Assembly (NCBI RefSeq): GCF_000701785.1
Contig: NZ_JNJU01000001.1
Coordinates: 124,001-188,000, forward strand
Source: Mycoplasmoides alvi ATCC 29626
Lineage (GTDB): Bacteria > Bacillota_I > Bacilli_A > Mycoplasmatales > Mycoplasmoidaceae
DNA length: 64,000 nucleotides
Direction: 5' to 3'
In this document: piece after piece, positions 54,025-64,000 of the stretch
How the letters are laid out: each line of letters begins with the position of its first letter
How positions within the stretch are numbered: the first letter of the stretch is position 1
Notes under the pieces: model-generated
The model's input: the letters and a program-made list of their open reading frames with translations, nothing else
Database searches by the model: none
Told to the model about the DNA's origin: nothing
Program-made: the position numbers and the translations under genes

Positions 54025-56532
54025 ATGTTGTTGTCTAAAAAAATCATGAGTACTTTCATTGACTATATTGATGATATTGATGAAAAAACTATTTCCAATG
54101 CTCTCAATTCAATTGGAGCAGAGGTAGAGGGGATTTATTATTCACCTAAAATTGATACTTACTTAACAATAGGTAGAATTGTTGATATTAAAGAACACCC
54201 TCATTCTGAACATTTAACCATATGTCGTGTTCAAATTACTAGTTCTAAAGTAAGTGATATTGTTTGTGGTGCTGAAAATGTAAGTAAAAGAGAAGTAATT
54301 GGAAAGTATGTAATTGTTGCTCTAATTGGTTCTGAACTACCAAATGGCAAAACTATTGTGTCTAAAAATATTAATGGTGTTATATCTGAAGGAATGATTT
54401 GTTCATATGAAGAATTAAATCCTGATTATAAAAAATATATTTCTGACAATGATTTAAAAAAAGTTATTGTTCTTGATGATGCAAAGTTATTTGATAAAGA
54501 AATAACAAAGTATATTAGTACTAATGATGTTGTTTTTGATATTAATGTTCCAACTAATCGACCAGAATGGCAAGGTGCTAAATTTATTTGTCGTGAAATT
54601 GCAGTTGCTTTAAAACTTAATTTTAAAGACAAAATGCGAAACTATAAGAGCAAAATGCAATGATTTAATAATCCATATAAAGTTTTAAATTATGCACCTT
54701 CTTATTGTAATTATTTTGATGTAATTGGATTAAGAAGTAAGCGTGTAAAAGAATCTACATGAGATTTGAAGGGTATTTTAATTAATCACATGATTAAACC
54801 AGTTAATGACATTATAGATCATTGTACTTTAATATCTTTGCTAACTGGCAACCCAATTAATGTGTATGATGCTTCAAAAATTGAAGGAGAGTTGATATTA
54901 AGAATTGCTACAACCGAAGATAAATTTTTAGCTTCTGATGGGAAATGATATAAAATTTTGCCTGGCGATTTGCTTGTTTGTGATCGCGTTAAAATTGTTT
55001 CAATAGCTGGTATTATTTTATCCAAAGATGTTATGGTAACTTCTGAAACTACATCATTTTTAATTGAAATTGCTAATTTTAAGAAAACAAAAATTTTACA
55101 AACTGCAGAAAGATTGCATTTAAATACCTTATCAAGTAAATTATTTTCTAAACAAATTCCATTGTATGCAACAAAACTAACAATTGATCATGTTTATCGA
55201 TATTTATTAAAAGATAATGTTTATCAACAAATTTCTGCTTTAAATACTAAATGTAATGTTGATGAATTCTATCGAAAAATTCCAATTAATTTTGATGATA
55301 TTCGTAATTTAATTGGTTTATCTCATAAAGAATTATCTGATTCAGAAATCCAAAATATACTTCAAAATCTAGGTTTTTATGTCAATGGAAAAATGGTTTC
55401 TGTTCCCGCTTATAGAAGTGACATATGAGTTTGACAAGATATAGCAGAGGAAATTGTAAAAATTGTCAATATTAATTCATTAAAAGCTGAACCAATTAAT
55501 GCTAACTATCTATTTAGTTCATCCAGTGAGAATAATTATGAGCTAATCACTAAATTAAATTACAAATTACATAGTTTACAAATTTCTAGTGTAAATACTT
55601 ATAATTTAACTAATTTTGAAGATGCAAAAATTTTTAATTTTTTTAATTATGAAAATCCAATTAAGGTTTTAAACCCTTCTTCTGTTGAACATGAATATTT
55701 TCGTATAAATATGATTAATAATTTATTAAGGGTTCTTGAATATAATAAAAAACGTAATAATAAATTAAAACCTATATTTGAATTACAAAGTTTGCCTACA
55801 GCAAAAACTTCTGATTTTCATGTTGGAATTGTAGTTCCTTCTAAGTTATTTGAGAACATACCATTTAAAAGTGGAATTGATAATAATTTATTAACAATGA
55901 AAGGTTTAAGTGATGTTATTGTTGATACATTTGGTTTTAGATGTGAATATAAACCCATTAACAAATCAGATTACTTAATTGTCAATGATTCTTTGCAACT
56001 AGTTGTATATGATGAAATTATTGGTTTTATGGGGCAAATTAAACCATCAATTTTAAAAAAATATCATTTAGATGACAACATGATTTATGCTTTAGACATT
56101 AACCTAGAAAAATTAATAACTTCTTTGAACAGGATTCAACATCAGTATACTCCTTATAGTAAATTACAAAATATTGATCGTGATATAACTTTTTGTTTAT
56201 TTAATAACCAATCATTTGATGTATTTATGAACATAATTAATTCAATCCCAGAAATTTTGCAATGAGAAATTATTTCTATTTATAAAAAAGAAAAAATAAA
56301 CAATTCTGAAGAATATGTAGAAGAAAGTAATGAGTTGTCTATAGAAAATGTAAATGATAAAAATAAATTAAAATATGTCAATGAGGAAAAAGATAAATTT
56401 AGTGACATCAGTTACACAGTTAGATATTACATTAAACAAACAAATAAAACATTATCTTCAAATGAAATTAATCAAATTAGTAATAAATTAGTGGAAAAAT
56501 GTGAATTGAACAAAATTTTTGTGCAAAAATAA
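54025..56532 (+). CDS. pheT: Phenylalanyl-tRNA synthetase beta subunit
   Basis: The 835-residue frame, with TGA as Trp at about ten sites, has the B1/B2 N-terminal domain (IVDIKEHPHSEHLTICRV, VCGAENV, SEGMICSYEEL), B3/B4 region (VPTNRPEW), B5 (IRNLIGLSHKELSDSEI) and the core and B8 C-terminal domain (DRDITFCL). The alpha2-beta2 enzyme charges tRNA-Phe. Start is uncertain between ATG 54025 and the ATG eight codons later; the first is kept because homologues start with LLSxKW. Overall normal length. Confidence 0.95.
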
Positions 56533-56573
56533 AATAAACTTCTAATGTCAAATCATTTTAAATTTTAAACTTA

Positions 56574-57485
56574 TTATTTAATTATTTTTTTTGTAAAACT
56601 AAAATGAAGTTTTACAAATTTTTTTAGTTCATCAAAACCATATTTTTCATAAATAAATTTGCTCAAATTTAAAACTTTTGGATTACTTGAACCAAGATAT
56701 ATTTTGGAATTTATTTTTTTTTCTAATTTTTTAATTGATTCCAACCAAAAATTACGAGCCAAAATTGATGCTGTTGCGATCGACAAATATTTGCTTTCAC
56801 CTTGAGTTTCAAAAATATCAATTTTTATTTTTAATTTTTCTTCAATTTTGTTTAAATAATTTTCATAATTTTTTTTACTAGCAAATTGATCCATTATAAC
56901 TATTGTATTTTCTCTATTTATGTTATATTTTTGAATTAATCCATTAATTGCTTTATTATGAAGAAAAGTTTTTATAACATGAGAATTTTGGTATTTATTA
57001 AATAAATTATTGTATTCATTAGCATCCACATGAGCAATAAAATTTTTAATGTTTGCATTTATAATTTTTTGAGCCATTTGCTGAATTTGTAAATTATTTA
57101 ATTTTTTTGAATCTTGAACATTAATATTCTTTAAAACAAATTTGTCTTCTTTGTTTACAAAAACAGCACATACACTAATTCCTCCAAAATAATCACCTAC
57201 TCCCACTTCATCTGAACCAATTTCATTATTAATATTTTTTTTAATTTTGTTTTGTTCTAACTTAATATTTCAGTTTTTTTTAAAAATTAAATTAAATGTT
57301 TCATCGGCATTTTTGCCTTGGAATACTATTGTACCTGTTTTATATACATTTATTCTTGTTTGATTTAGAATAAAACTAAAATGAATATTAGGATCATTTG
57401 TTTTGATTAAAAATGTATTATATTTTTCTATTAATTTTTTAAGTTCTAATTTATTAAGCTTCTTTGTAATATTTTTGTTTTTCAT
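56574..57485 (-). CDS. rnhC: Ribonuclease HIII
   Basis: The minus-strand frame of 303 residues has the N-terminal TBP-like domain (YNTFLIKTNDPNIHFSF through GTIVFQGKNADE) and the RNase H core with GSDEVGVGDYFGG (Asp92-Glu93 region) and the final metal-binding area (YLSIATASILARNFWL). TGA codons are Trp. It removes RNA from RNA-DNA hybrids. It converges with pheT (41 bases between) and is divergent from the DivIVA-like gene. Confidence 0.92.
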
Positions 57486-57587
57486 TATATAAATTTATTT
57501 AAAATATAATAAGTAGTAAATGTTATTTTATTTTTATTCTATTAAAATAAAACTTAATGTATCAATTTTTAAATATGGGTTTATAAA

Positions 57588-57998
57588 ATGAAGTCTAGTG
57601 ATAATGAAAAAGCATTAAGAGTAACTGTTGATGAAATTTTAAACAAACGATTCAAGGAAACTAGTTCAAGTGGTTATGATCCTGATGATGTTGATGAATT
57701 TTTGGATAAAATTGCTAAAACATTAAATCATTATGAAAAATCTTTTGAACGCTATTTAACTGGAATTAATAATTTTGAATCAATTAGTGAAAAAACTAGT
57801 CGTCAGGATGCAATTATTAAAAAGTTACAAATGGAAATTCAAGATTTATACAACAATGGTTATGGTCATCAAGCTATGATGCGTCGTGTTCAACAATTAG
57901 AAAAAAATTTTCAAGATCGTAATGCTTTTATCAAAGAAAAATGAGAAGAAATGAGTAAGTTTATGAACTTGATTTTACGTAAATTAGAAATTTATTAA
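57588..57998 (+). CDS. DivIVA-domain protein
   Basis: 136 residues (TGA as Trp at 57942) with the N-terminal DivIVA signature: VDEILNKRFKETSSSGYDPDDVDEFLDKIAKTL. A coiled coil follows (KKLQMEIQDL, MMRRVQQLEKNF). DivIVA proteins sense membrane curvature at poles or septum. A wall-less cell would use it differently, possibly in chromosome or division-site positioning. It is 25 bases before acpS. Confidence 0.78.
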
Positions 57999-58022
57999 GT
58001 TTTTATACAAAGGATGTAATTT

Positions 58023-58373
58023 ATGATTTTAGGTGTAGGAATTGATGTTGTTAATATAACTAAAATTGCAGAAAAAAAAACTGATGAATTTATTAAGCGT
58101 TTATTAACTGAATCGGAGTTGAAAAAATATCAAGAATTAAAAGATGATCGAAAAGAAAATATGTTTTTATCTGTTAGATGAGCATTAAAAGAAGCTATCT
58201 ATAAGTCATTAAAAACTAAACAATTGTTTACAGATTTAGAAATTAAAAAAATTAATGGTTCGTATGAGTGTTTTTTAGTAGATGACAATACTATTAATTT
58301 GCATTTGTCTGTTTCATACGAGTCAAATACAATTAGTGCAATATGTATAGCTGAAAGTAATTTAATAAAATAA
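58023..58373 (+). CDS. acpS: Holo-acyl-carrier-protein synthase
   Basis: 116 residues, starting MILGVGIDVVNI with the metal-binding Asp8, and carrying RWALKEAIYKSL with the second metal ligand Glu. It moves the phosphopantetheine arm from CoA to ACP. It overlaps plsC by one base (TAATG). coaE in this window makes its substrate. TGA at 58178 is Trp. Confidence 0.93.
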
Positions 58374-59167
58374 TGAATAAAATTACTAGGTGTTTTATTA
58401 GGTTTTTGCAATATTTAACATTTCCGATTGTTGGTATTGAAGTGTTGTTTAGATATTTATTTGCTTTGTCAAAATCCAAAAAATATTTAGAATCACCTGA
58501 AAAGTTTAATGTTGATGAACGTTTTAGAACAGTTTATTTATTAGTAAGTAGAATTTTGTATTTTAAAGGTATAAAAATTATTGAAGAAGGTTGAGATAAT
58601 GTTCCAAAAAGACCAGTACTTTTTGTACCTAATCATAAATCAAATATTGATCCTTTAATATTAATAAATATTTTAAATAATCATAAAGATTATCCATTAG
58701 TGACTTTTGTAGCGAAAAAAGAATTATTAGACAAACCTTTTGGTAAGATATTAAGATTGATTGATGTTGTTTTTATAGATCGAAATGACATACGACAAAT
58801 AGCAAGTTCTATTGAAGATCAGGAAAATTTGATTAGAAACAATATATCTCTAGGAATTTTTCCTGAAGGTACTAGAACATTTAGTGATGAAATTAAAGAA
58901 TTTAAGGGAGGATCACTAAAAGTAGCTTATAGAACTTTTGTGCCAATTGTTCCTGTAGTTCTATATAACACACAACAAAGAATGGATAAAAAAAATAAAA
59001 ATTACAAAATAAATAAATATAAAGGTTATAAAGTTTATGTTAGATTTTTAGAACCTTTGATGCCTATAAAGTTTATGAATGTTGATTCAAATAATGTTGC
59101 AAATAACATTAGAAATAGTATCCACGAAAACTATTTGAAAATAAAATTGAGTTTAGAAAAGAAATAA
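58373..59167 (+). CDS. plsC: 1-acyl-glycerol-3-phosphate acyltransferase
   Basis: 264 residues with the acyltransferase motifs NHKSNIDP (His88 and Asp93), and FPEGTRT at 163-169. TGA at 58593 is Trp. It makes phosphatidic acid from lysophosphatidic acid and acyl-ACP. It starts in overlap with acpS, so acyl-carrier activation and membrane lipid synthesis share an operon. Two hydrophobic segments near the N-terminus anchor it. Confidence 0.9.
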
Positions 59168-59171
59168 AAAT

Positions 59172-60038
59172 ATGATTCAATATTTAAACATATTAGAAGA
59201 TGTTCTTCAAAATGGCATTATAACTGAAAATAGGACAGCAACTAAAACATTATCTAAATTTGGTTTACGAATGGAATTTGACTTAGAACAAGGTTATCCA
59301 TTAGTTACAACAAAAAAAATTTTTTTTGCTGGAATTCTTCATGAATTACTTTGGTTTATTAGTGGAGATACAAACATTCAATATTTAGTTAAAAATAATG
59401 TAAATATCTGAAATGAATGACCATATGAAAAATTTAAAAAATCTAATTTATTTAATGGTCAAGACATTTATTGATTCAAAGAAAAAATTATTAATGACAA
59501 TGAGTTTGCCAAAAAATGAGGTGATTTAGGACCTGTTTATGGTAAACAATGGCGAAATTTTAATGGAGTTGATCAACTTAAAAATGTAATTTTAGAAATC
59601 AAAAAGAATCCAACTTCACGTAGATTGATAGTGAGTTCTTGAAATCCTCTAGAAATTAATGATATGGCTTTGCCACCTTGTCATACTTTGTTTCAATTTA
59701 GAGTATTAGATAATAAATTACATTGTCAATTGTATCAAAGAAGTGCTGATTTATTTTTAGGGGTTCCATTTAATATTGCTTCTTATGCATTATTAAATAT
59801 ATTGATTGCTCATGTTACAAACTTGAAATGTGGTAAATTTATTCATACAATAGGTGATGCTCATATTTATGAAAATCATATTGAACAGGTAAAATTACAA
59901 TTAAAAAGATTACCAAAAAAATTACCATTAATTAAATTAAATAAAAATGTAAATAATTTATTTGAATTTAAATTTAATGATGTTCAATTGATTAATTATG
60001 ATTATTGACCTAAAATTTCAGGTAAAGTTTCGGTGTAA
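59172..60038 (+). CDS. thyA: Thymidylate synthase
   Basis: 288 residues; TGA as Trp at 59409 and other sites. Motifs are the N-terminal [52 protein letters not shown] with catalytic Cys170, and [18 protein letters not shown]. It methylates dUMP to dTMP and makes dihydrofolate, which the adjacent DHFR part recycles. Start is four bases after plsC. Four bases before the next gene. Confidence 0.96.
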
Positions 60039-60040
60039 TT

Positions 60041-61564
60041 ATGATTAAACTTATTTGGTGTGAAGATCTAAAACATGGAATTGGTAAAAATAATGAAATT
60101 CCATGAAATATTCCTGAAGAGTTAGAACATTTTAAAAAAACAACAATAAATAAAGTTGTTGTTATGGGTTTTAATACTTATAAAAGTATAAATAAATTAC
60201 TAATCAATAGAACAAATGTTATTATGACACGAAATCATAAGAATGATATTGCACTTGGGGGTTTAACTTATTCAACTGTAAAAGGTGTATTAAAAGATTT
60301 TCAAAATGTGGATATATATGTCATAGGTGGAAAAATTATTTATGAGGCATTTTTTCCATTTGCTGATGAATTAATTATTAGTCAATTATTCAATGACTAT
60401 AAATGTGATACTAAGTTTAATCCAAATTTAGATAATTTTGAACTTTATAAAACTAAAAATTATTCTAAATTTAAAGTCTTGTTTTATCGTAAAAAAAGTG
60501 TTAGCATAGCAAATGTTTCTGAAAATATTTCAGAAAACATTTTTAATTTAAATTTTAAACATTTTTCAGGACCATTTGATTTATTACTTTCATTAATTCA
60601 AGAAAAGAAAATGAATATTTTAGATTTAAATTTAGCTGAATTAACAACTCAATATTTAGAATTTATTAAATTGAATATGAAAAATATTGATATTGAACAA
60701 ATTACTGATTATTTAGTAATGGCAACATATTTAATTGAATTAAAATCAAAAAGTATTGTGCCAAAAAAAAATGATGATGTTAATGATGATTATGATTTAT
60801 CCAATAATAAAGAACGTGATCGTTTAGTAAAACATTTAATTGAATATAAACATTATCGAGAAGTTTTGCCTAAATTGGAAGAAATGCAATTAGAACGTTT
60901 TAATATGATTGGCAAGGAAGCTGATAGTTGAGAAGTTTTTCAATCACCCAAACATGATTTACCAGAAGCTCCATTGCCAAACTATGTTAATCCTAATAAT
61001 TTAATTTTTGCAATGCAAAGAATTTTTCAACGTTTTAAAAATAAACTTGCAAATTCACCTAAGATTATTGTTGAAGAATTGTCAGTAGAAGATGTTCAAG
61101 ATGAAATATATAAAATTATTAAAGATTCTAATTTAGAAAAAATATCTTTAACAAATTTGCTATCTAAAGTTGATCCATTTAAATTAAATTCAATGTATTT
61201 TGTTACATGTTTTTTGGCTTTACTTGTATTGACTAGATATCAAAAGATTGAAATGTTTCAGCTAAAAATGGATGATGAAATTTATATCAAATTAAGTAAT
61301 AAGATTGAGATAAATGAACCTGAAGAATCTATTGAAGAAATGATTAAGAGACAAGAAGATTTTAAAAAAGAAACAGAAGAGTATAGAAAACAAATTTTAA
61401 AACAACGAGCAGAAGAATATTTTAAAAAGCGAGAAGCTTATTTAAAATCTAAATATGGTGATGCTTATGTTTCTAGAGATGAATATAGAAATTTATCAAA
61501 ATCTGAAAAAGAAAAATTAAGAAATAAACAAAAAGAAATAGATGAAAAAAATAAAAATAATTAA
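60041..61564 (+). CDS. Fused dihydrofolate reductase - condensin subunit ScpA
   Basis: A single frame of 507 residues (TGA as Trp at 60104 and 60929) joins two domains. Residues 1-153 are a DHFR: IKLIWCEDLKHGIGKNNEIPW, VVVMGFNTYKSI, YVIGGKIIYEAFFPFADELIIS. Residues 172-507 are ScpA: LNFKHFSGPFDLLLSLIQEKKMNILDLNLAEL, ITDYLVMATYLIELKSK and a Lys/Glu-rich C-terminal part. A polar linker of about 20 residues lies between. DHFR recycles folate for ThyA; ScpA bridges SMC heads with ScpB (next gene). A start after about residue 165 lacks a ribosome-binding site, so fusion is the simplest reading. Confidence 0.87.
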
Positions 61565-61576
61565 TGGTAATTCATT

Positions 61577-62323
61577 ATGAAAAAGAAAGTTAAAAATTTC
61601 GAAAAAAACAAGTTTCAAAAAAAAAATAAAAATAATAATCCTGTTTTAAAAGAGGACTTAAGTAATAAAACAATTTTTGAAAAAGAAAAAAAATTTTTTT
61701 TAGAAAAGAAAAAGGCAAATTTACCTAAAAAACGTTCTCATTTAGAAGAATTTAAATTAGATATTAAAGCAATAATTCATGGAGCATTATTTGTTGCAGG
61801 AAAAGAAGGAATGAATCTAGCAGAACTACATAAAATATTACCTAAATTAACTATGGATGAAATTAGAAATCATGTTCTTTTAATACAACAAAAAATGGAT
61901 AAAGATTTAGATACTGGAACTTGTATCAAAGAGTATGGTAATAAATTTAAATTACTAACTAAACCAGATATCAAGAATGAAATGCAAAAATATGCTAATC
62001 TTAAATTTAAGAATCCATTAAATTCTAAACTTATGGAAGTTCTTGCGATTATTGCATATAATCAACCATGTACTAGACCAAGAATTTCAGAAATTAGAGG
62101 TTCTGATTCTGCTCCATTAGTTGACATTTTAATTAATCATGGATTAGTTCAAGAATTGGGTAGAGCTGATACATGAGGACGTCCATTTATTTATTCAGTT
62201 ACTGATAAATTTTTTGATTTATTTGGTATATCAACAATAGAAGATTTGCCTAAAATTCAAGAATTTGATATTGAGTCTTTTTCTGAAGGGAACTTTTTTG
62301 ATAGTAATCGTTTTGAAGAATAA
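61577..62323 (+). CDS. scpB: Condensin subunit ScpB
   Basis: 248 residues (TGA as Trp at 62174) with two winged-helix domains: FKLDIKAIIHGALFVAGKEGMN and LMEVLAIIAYNQPCTRPRISEIRGSDSAPLVDILINHGLVQELGRA and DTWGRPFIYSVT. An extra Lys-rich N-terminus of about 55 residues precedes the domain. It works with ScpA and SMC in chromosome segregation. It starts 12 bases after the fused gene. Confidence 0.93.
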
Positions 62324-62341
62324 AAACTCAACATTAATAAA

Positions 62342-62367
62342 ATAGAGACCCAATTTAGGGTCTCTAT
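62342..62367 (-). terminator. Terminator between rnpB and scpB (bidirectional hairpin)
   Basis: A perfect 10-bp stem ATAGAGACCC/GGGTCTCTAT with a six-base loop. On the minus strand it is followed by ATTTTATT, ending rnpB; it also lies 18 bases after the scpB stop. Confidence 0.75.
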
Positions 62368-62755
62368 ACTTTGCTATAAGCCATATTCTGTATCCAATTA
62401 AGGACGTTAACTATTTATCTACACATTTAAATTATGTAATGTGTCGCAATTTTAATTCATTTCTTAATTTTGCGTTCCCTTACCAACATTTAGGTTTCTC
62501 ACTTATGGGGTTTACCAACGTTTCACTATTAATTTTCATTAACACTCGTCTCTGTGGCACTTTATGCAAAATTACCATTATTTATTAATTACTTGAAATT
62601 AAAAAACTTTAGGTTATTTGCGCCGTCTTCCTTTTAAAAAGAAGCTAGATTTTATTTATTAAATCTACATAAAAACTACAAGCATCTCAGCTTGTGTGAG
62701 CATGGACTTTCCTCTAATGATTGTTAATCATCAGCAGTTAACCGCAAAGCATACT
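62365..62755 (-). ncRNA. rnpB: RNase P RNA, catalytic subunit
   Basis: The minus strand shows the invariant GAGGAAAGTCC near the 5' end (complement of 62706-62716) and ends with a closing stem: GCAAAGTATA at the 3' end pairs with TATGCTTTGC at the 5' end (62365-62374 with 62744-62753). The length near 390 bases fits bacterial RNase P RNA. Transcribed from the minus strand, between scpB and thiN. It cuts the 5' leader from tRNA precursors. Confidence 0.9.
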
Positions 62756-62837
62756 AATTTTATTATTTTATTTTTATATAAGTTTTAAAATGTGTTTATA
62801 TTTTTATTTAAATAAATTTAAAATTATAATTTTTTAT

Positions 62838-63512
62838 ATGAACTATGGATTAATACTTAATGGTGATTTAGATTTTATTTATTTTAAGAATCACTTAAAT
62901 AAAACTTTACGTAAAATGAAATGAATAGGTGTTGATAAAGGAGCTTTAATTGCTTTAAACAACAACATAGATTTATTTGCTTCAATTGGTGATTTTGATT
63001 CAGTTAGTTCTGATGAATTAAAATTGATTAAAAAAAAATCTAATATTTTTATTAAATTTAATTCAAAAAAAGATTACACAGATTTTGAACTAGCTTTAAA
63101 TTGATTATTAAAACAAAAAGATGTTAAATGTGTTAAGGTTTATGGTTGAAATGGAGGAAGAATTGATCAATTACTTGCAAATTTATCTGCATTAACTAAT
63201 GTGAAATATAAATTTTTTGTAAAAAAAATTGAATTTATTGATAAAAACAATTGAGTAAAAATTTATTTGCCTGGAAAATGAACATTAAAACCATTTTCTT
63301 CAATGAAATATGTTGGTTTTTATGCTTTGACATCTATACAAAAATTATCCATATTAAATTTAAAGTATGAATTAAATTCTCAAAACATTCCTAGCGGTAA
63401 AAGTTTTTCTAGTAATGAGTTTTTGCCATCAATAAATGGTAAATTTTCATTTAAATCTGGAATAATTTTGGTTTCACAAACTAAGGATAATTTATCAAAA
63501 GAAAATTATTAA
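62838..63512 (+). CDS. thiN: Thiamine pyrophosphokinase
   Basis: 224 residues (TGA as Trp at about nine sites) with MNYGLILNGDLD, the ATP-binding GDFDSVSSDE, SKKDYTDFELALNW and GGRIDQLLANL, the core signature of thiamine pyrophosphokinase. It converts thiamine plus ATP to thiamine diphosphate in one step. The gene is divergent from rnpB and convergent with ruvB, with 12 bases between. Confidence 0.92.
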
Positions 63513-63524
63513 TTTTAGTTATTT

Positions 63525-64000
63525 TTATTCAACTATATGATTTAAATATTTTTTGCCTTCATCAGTAATTATTCTTCCTTTGTGTGTTTTTTTTATAAAA
63601 TTCATTTTTAAAAGAAGTGGTTCAATTTTAGTTTCAATTGTTAATGGATCAATATCATTTATTAAACATAATGTTTTTAAACCCAAGAATTTATTGCTAA
63701 ACAAAGATTTTAAATATTTAATATCTTGTTTTGTTAAACCAAATCTGTTTATGTTTAATTCTTTCATAATTTCTTCAATCTTCATTCCAGGTTTTGCTAA
63801 TTTATAATCATAAATTGAATTTATTAGTCTTAAAGCTAATCTTGGAACAAATCTAGAACTTTCTGCAATAATTTGAATATCTTTGTTAGTTAATTTTATT
63901 TTTAAATTTTCAGTTATTTTTTCTATAAGAATTTTTAATTCATCTATTGAGTAATAATCAACATTAATTACTATTCCAAATCTATCTTCTAGTGGATTAA
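63525..64000 (-). CDS. ruvB: Holliday junction helicase RuvB (C-terminal part)
   Basis: The minus strand is open from 63525 to the window edge. It begins in the AAA+ domain at NPLEDRFGIV and contains ITENLKIKLTNKDIQIIAESSRFVPRLALRLI, then the winged-helix end (LKTLCLINDIDPLTIETKIEPLLLKMNFIKKT, GRIITDEGKKYL). The Walker motifs lie beyond the window. It drives branch migration with RuvA. Ends 12 bases from the thiN stop. Confidence 0.92.
   Translation of the reverse strand, partial: NPLEDRFGIVINVDYYSIDELKILIEKITENLKIKLTNKDIQIIAESSRFVPRLALRLINSIYDYKLAKPGMKIEEIMKELNINRFGLTKQDIKYLKSLFSNKFLGLKTLCLINDIDPLTIETKIEPLLLKMNFIKKTHKGRIITDEGKKYLNHIVE

Overview
The window is a chromosomal segment of a wall-less, AT-rich bacterium of the class Mollicutes. 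In-frame TGA codons interrupt almost every conserved gene and fall at positions where the families have tryptophan (enolase, ThyA, PheS, HsdR), so TGA is read as Trp (genetic code 4). PTS sugar uptake, lipoproteins with a lipobox, and absence of wall genes fit a Mycoplasma-type organism. ThyA, DHFR, both hsd and DUF31-type genes are compatible with the pneumoniae-group/Malacoplasma lineage, but I cannot fix genus or species by reading alone. Many genes below look broken if TGA is treated as stop.

Layout. 1-6120: two sugar PTS permeases (fructose-type, cut by the left edge; glucose-type IICBA), two small two-helix membrane proteins and a BI-1/YccA-like membrane protein. 6123-8372 (minus): DegV fatty-acid-binding-type protein, YtpR-type tRNA-binding protein, SprT-like metalloprotease. 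8600-17809: rpsB, a small coiled-coil protein, then a replication/repair run dnaE, 5'-3' exonuclease, mutM, coaE, a cluster of DnaA-box-like sites, dnaB-like and dnaI-like primosome genes, tRNA-Leu. 17991-25310: unknown protein, a minus-strand RibU-type riboflavin transporter under an FMN riboswitch, ppa, eno, a large lipoprotein, a DEAD-box helicase. 25613-38100: an accessory block with a Doc-type toxin-antitoxin pair, tRNA-Arg, udk, a McrA-like protein with a degraded HNH centre, and a complete type I restriction system whose two hsdS genes face away from each other around a tyrosine recombinase, flanked on both sides by hsdS remnants. 38358-50880: a lipoprotein protease (DUF31-like), a MATE-like transporter, a Cys-rich mini-ORF, a heterodimeric ABC exporter, a large SF1 helicase, an NAD(P)-binding protein. 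51267-64000: infC-rpmI-rplT, dimeric dUTPase, pheST, rnhC, divIVA-like, acpS, plsC, thyA, a fused DHFR-ScpA, scpB, rnpB, thiN and the C-terminal part of ruvB.

The most interesting region is 32.9-38.1 kb. hsdR-hsdM end against hsdS1 (minus); a recombinase gene, frameshifted in an 8-bp homopolymer, and a promoter lie between hsdS1 and hsdS2 (plus). Both hsdS genes begin with the same 12 bases, and their central conserved regions share a nearly identical 32-bp inverted repeat. This is the architecture of a DNA-inversion specificity switch, with a possible second-level switch (homopolymer slippage) on the recombinase itself. Other points of interest are the DHFR-ScpA fusion, the riboswitch/start-codon hairpin of ribU, the DnaA-box cluster ahead of the helicase-loader genes, and the catalytically depleted McrA-like protein.

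All functional statements rest on reading motifs and gene order; no database search was run.
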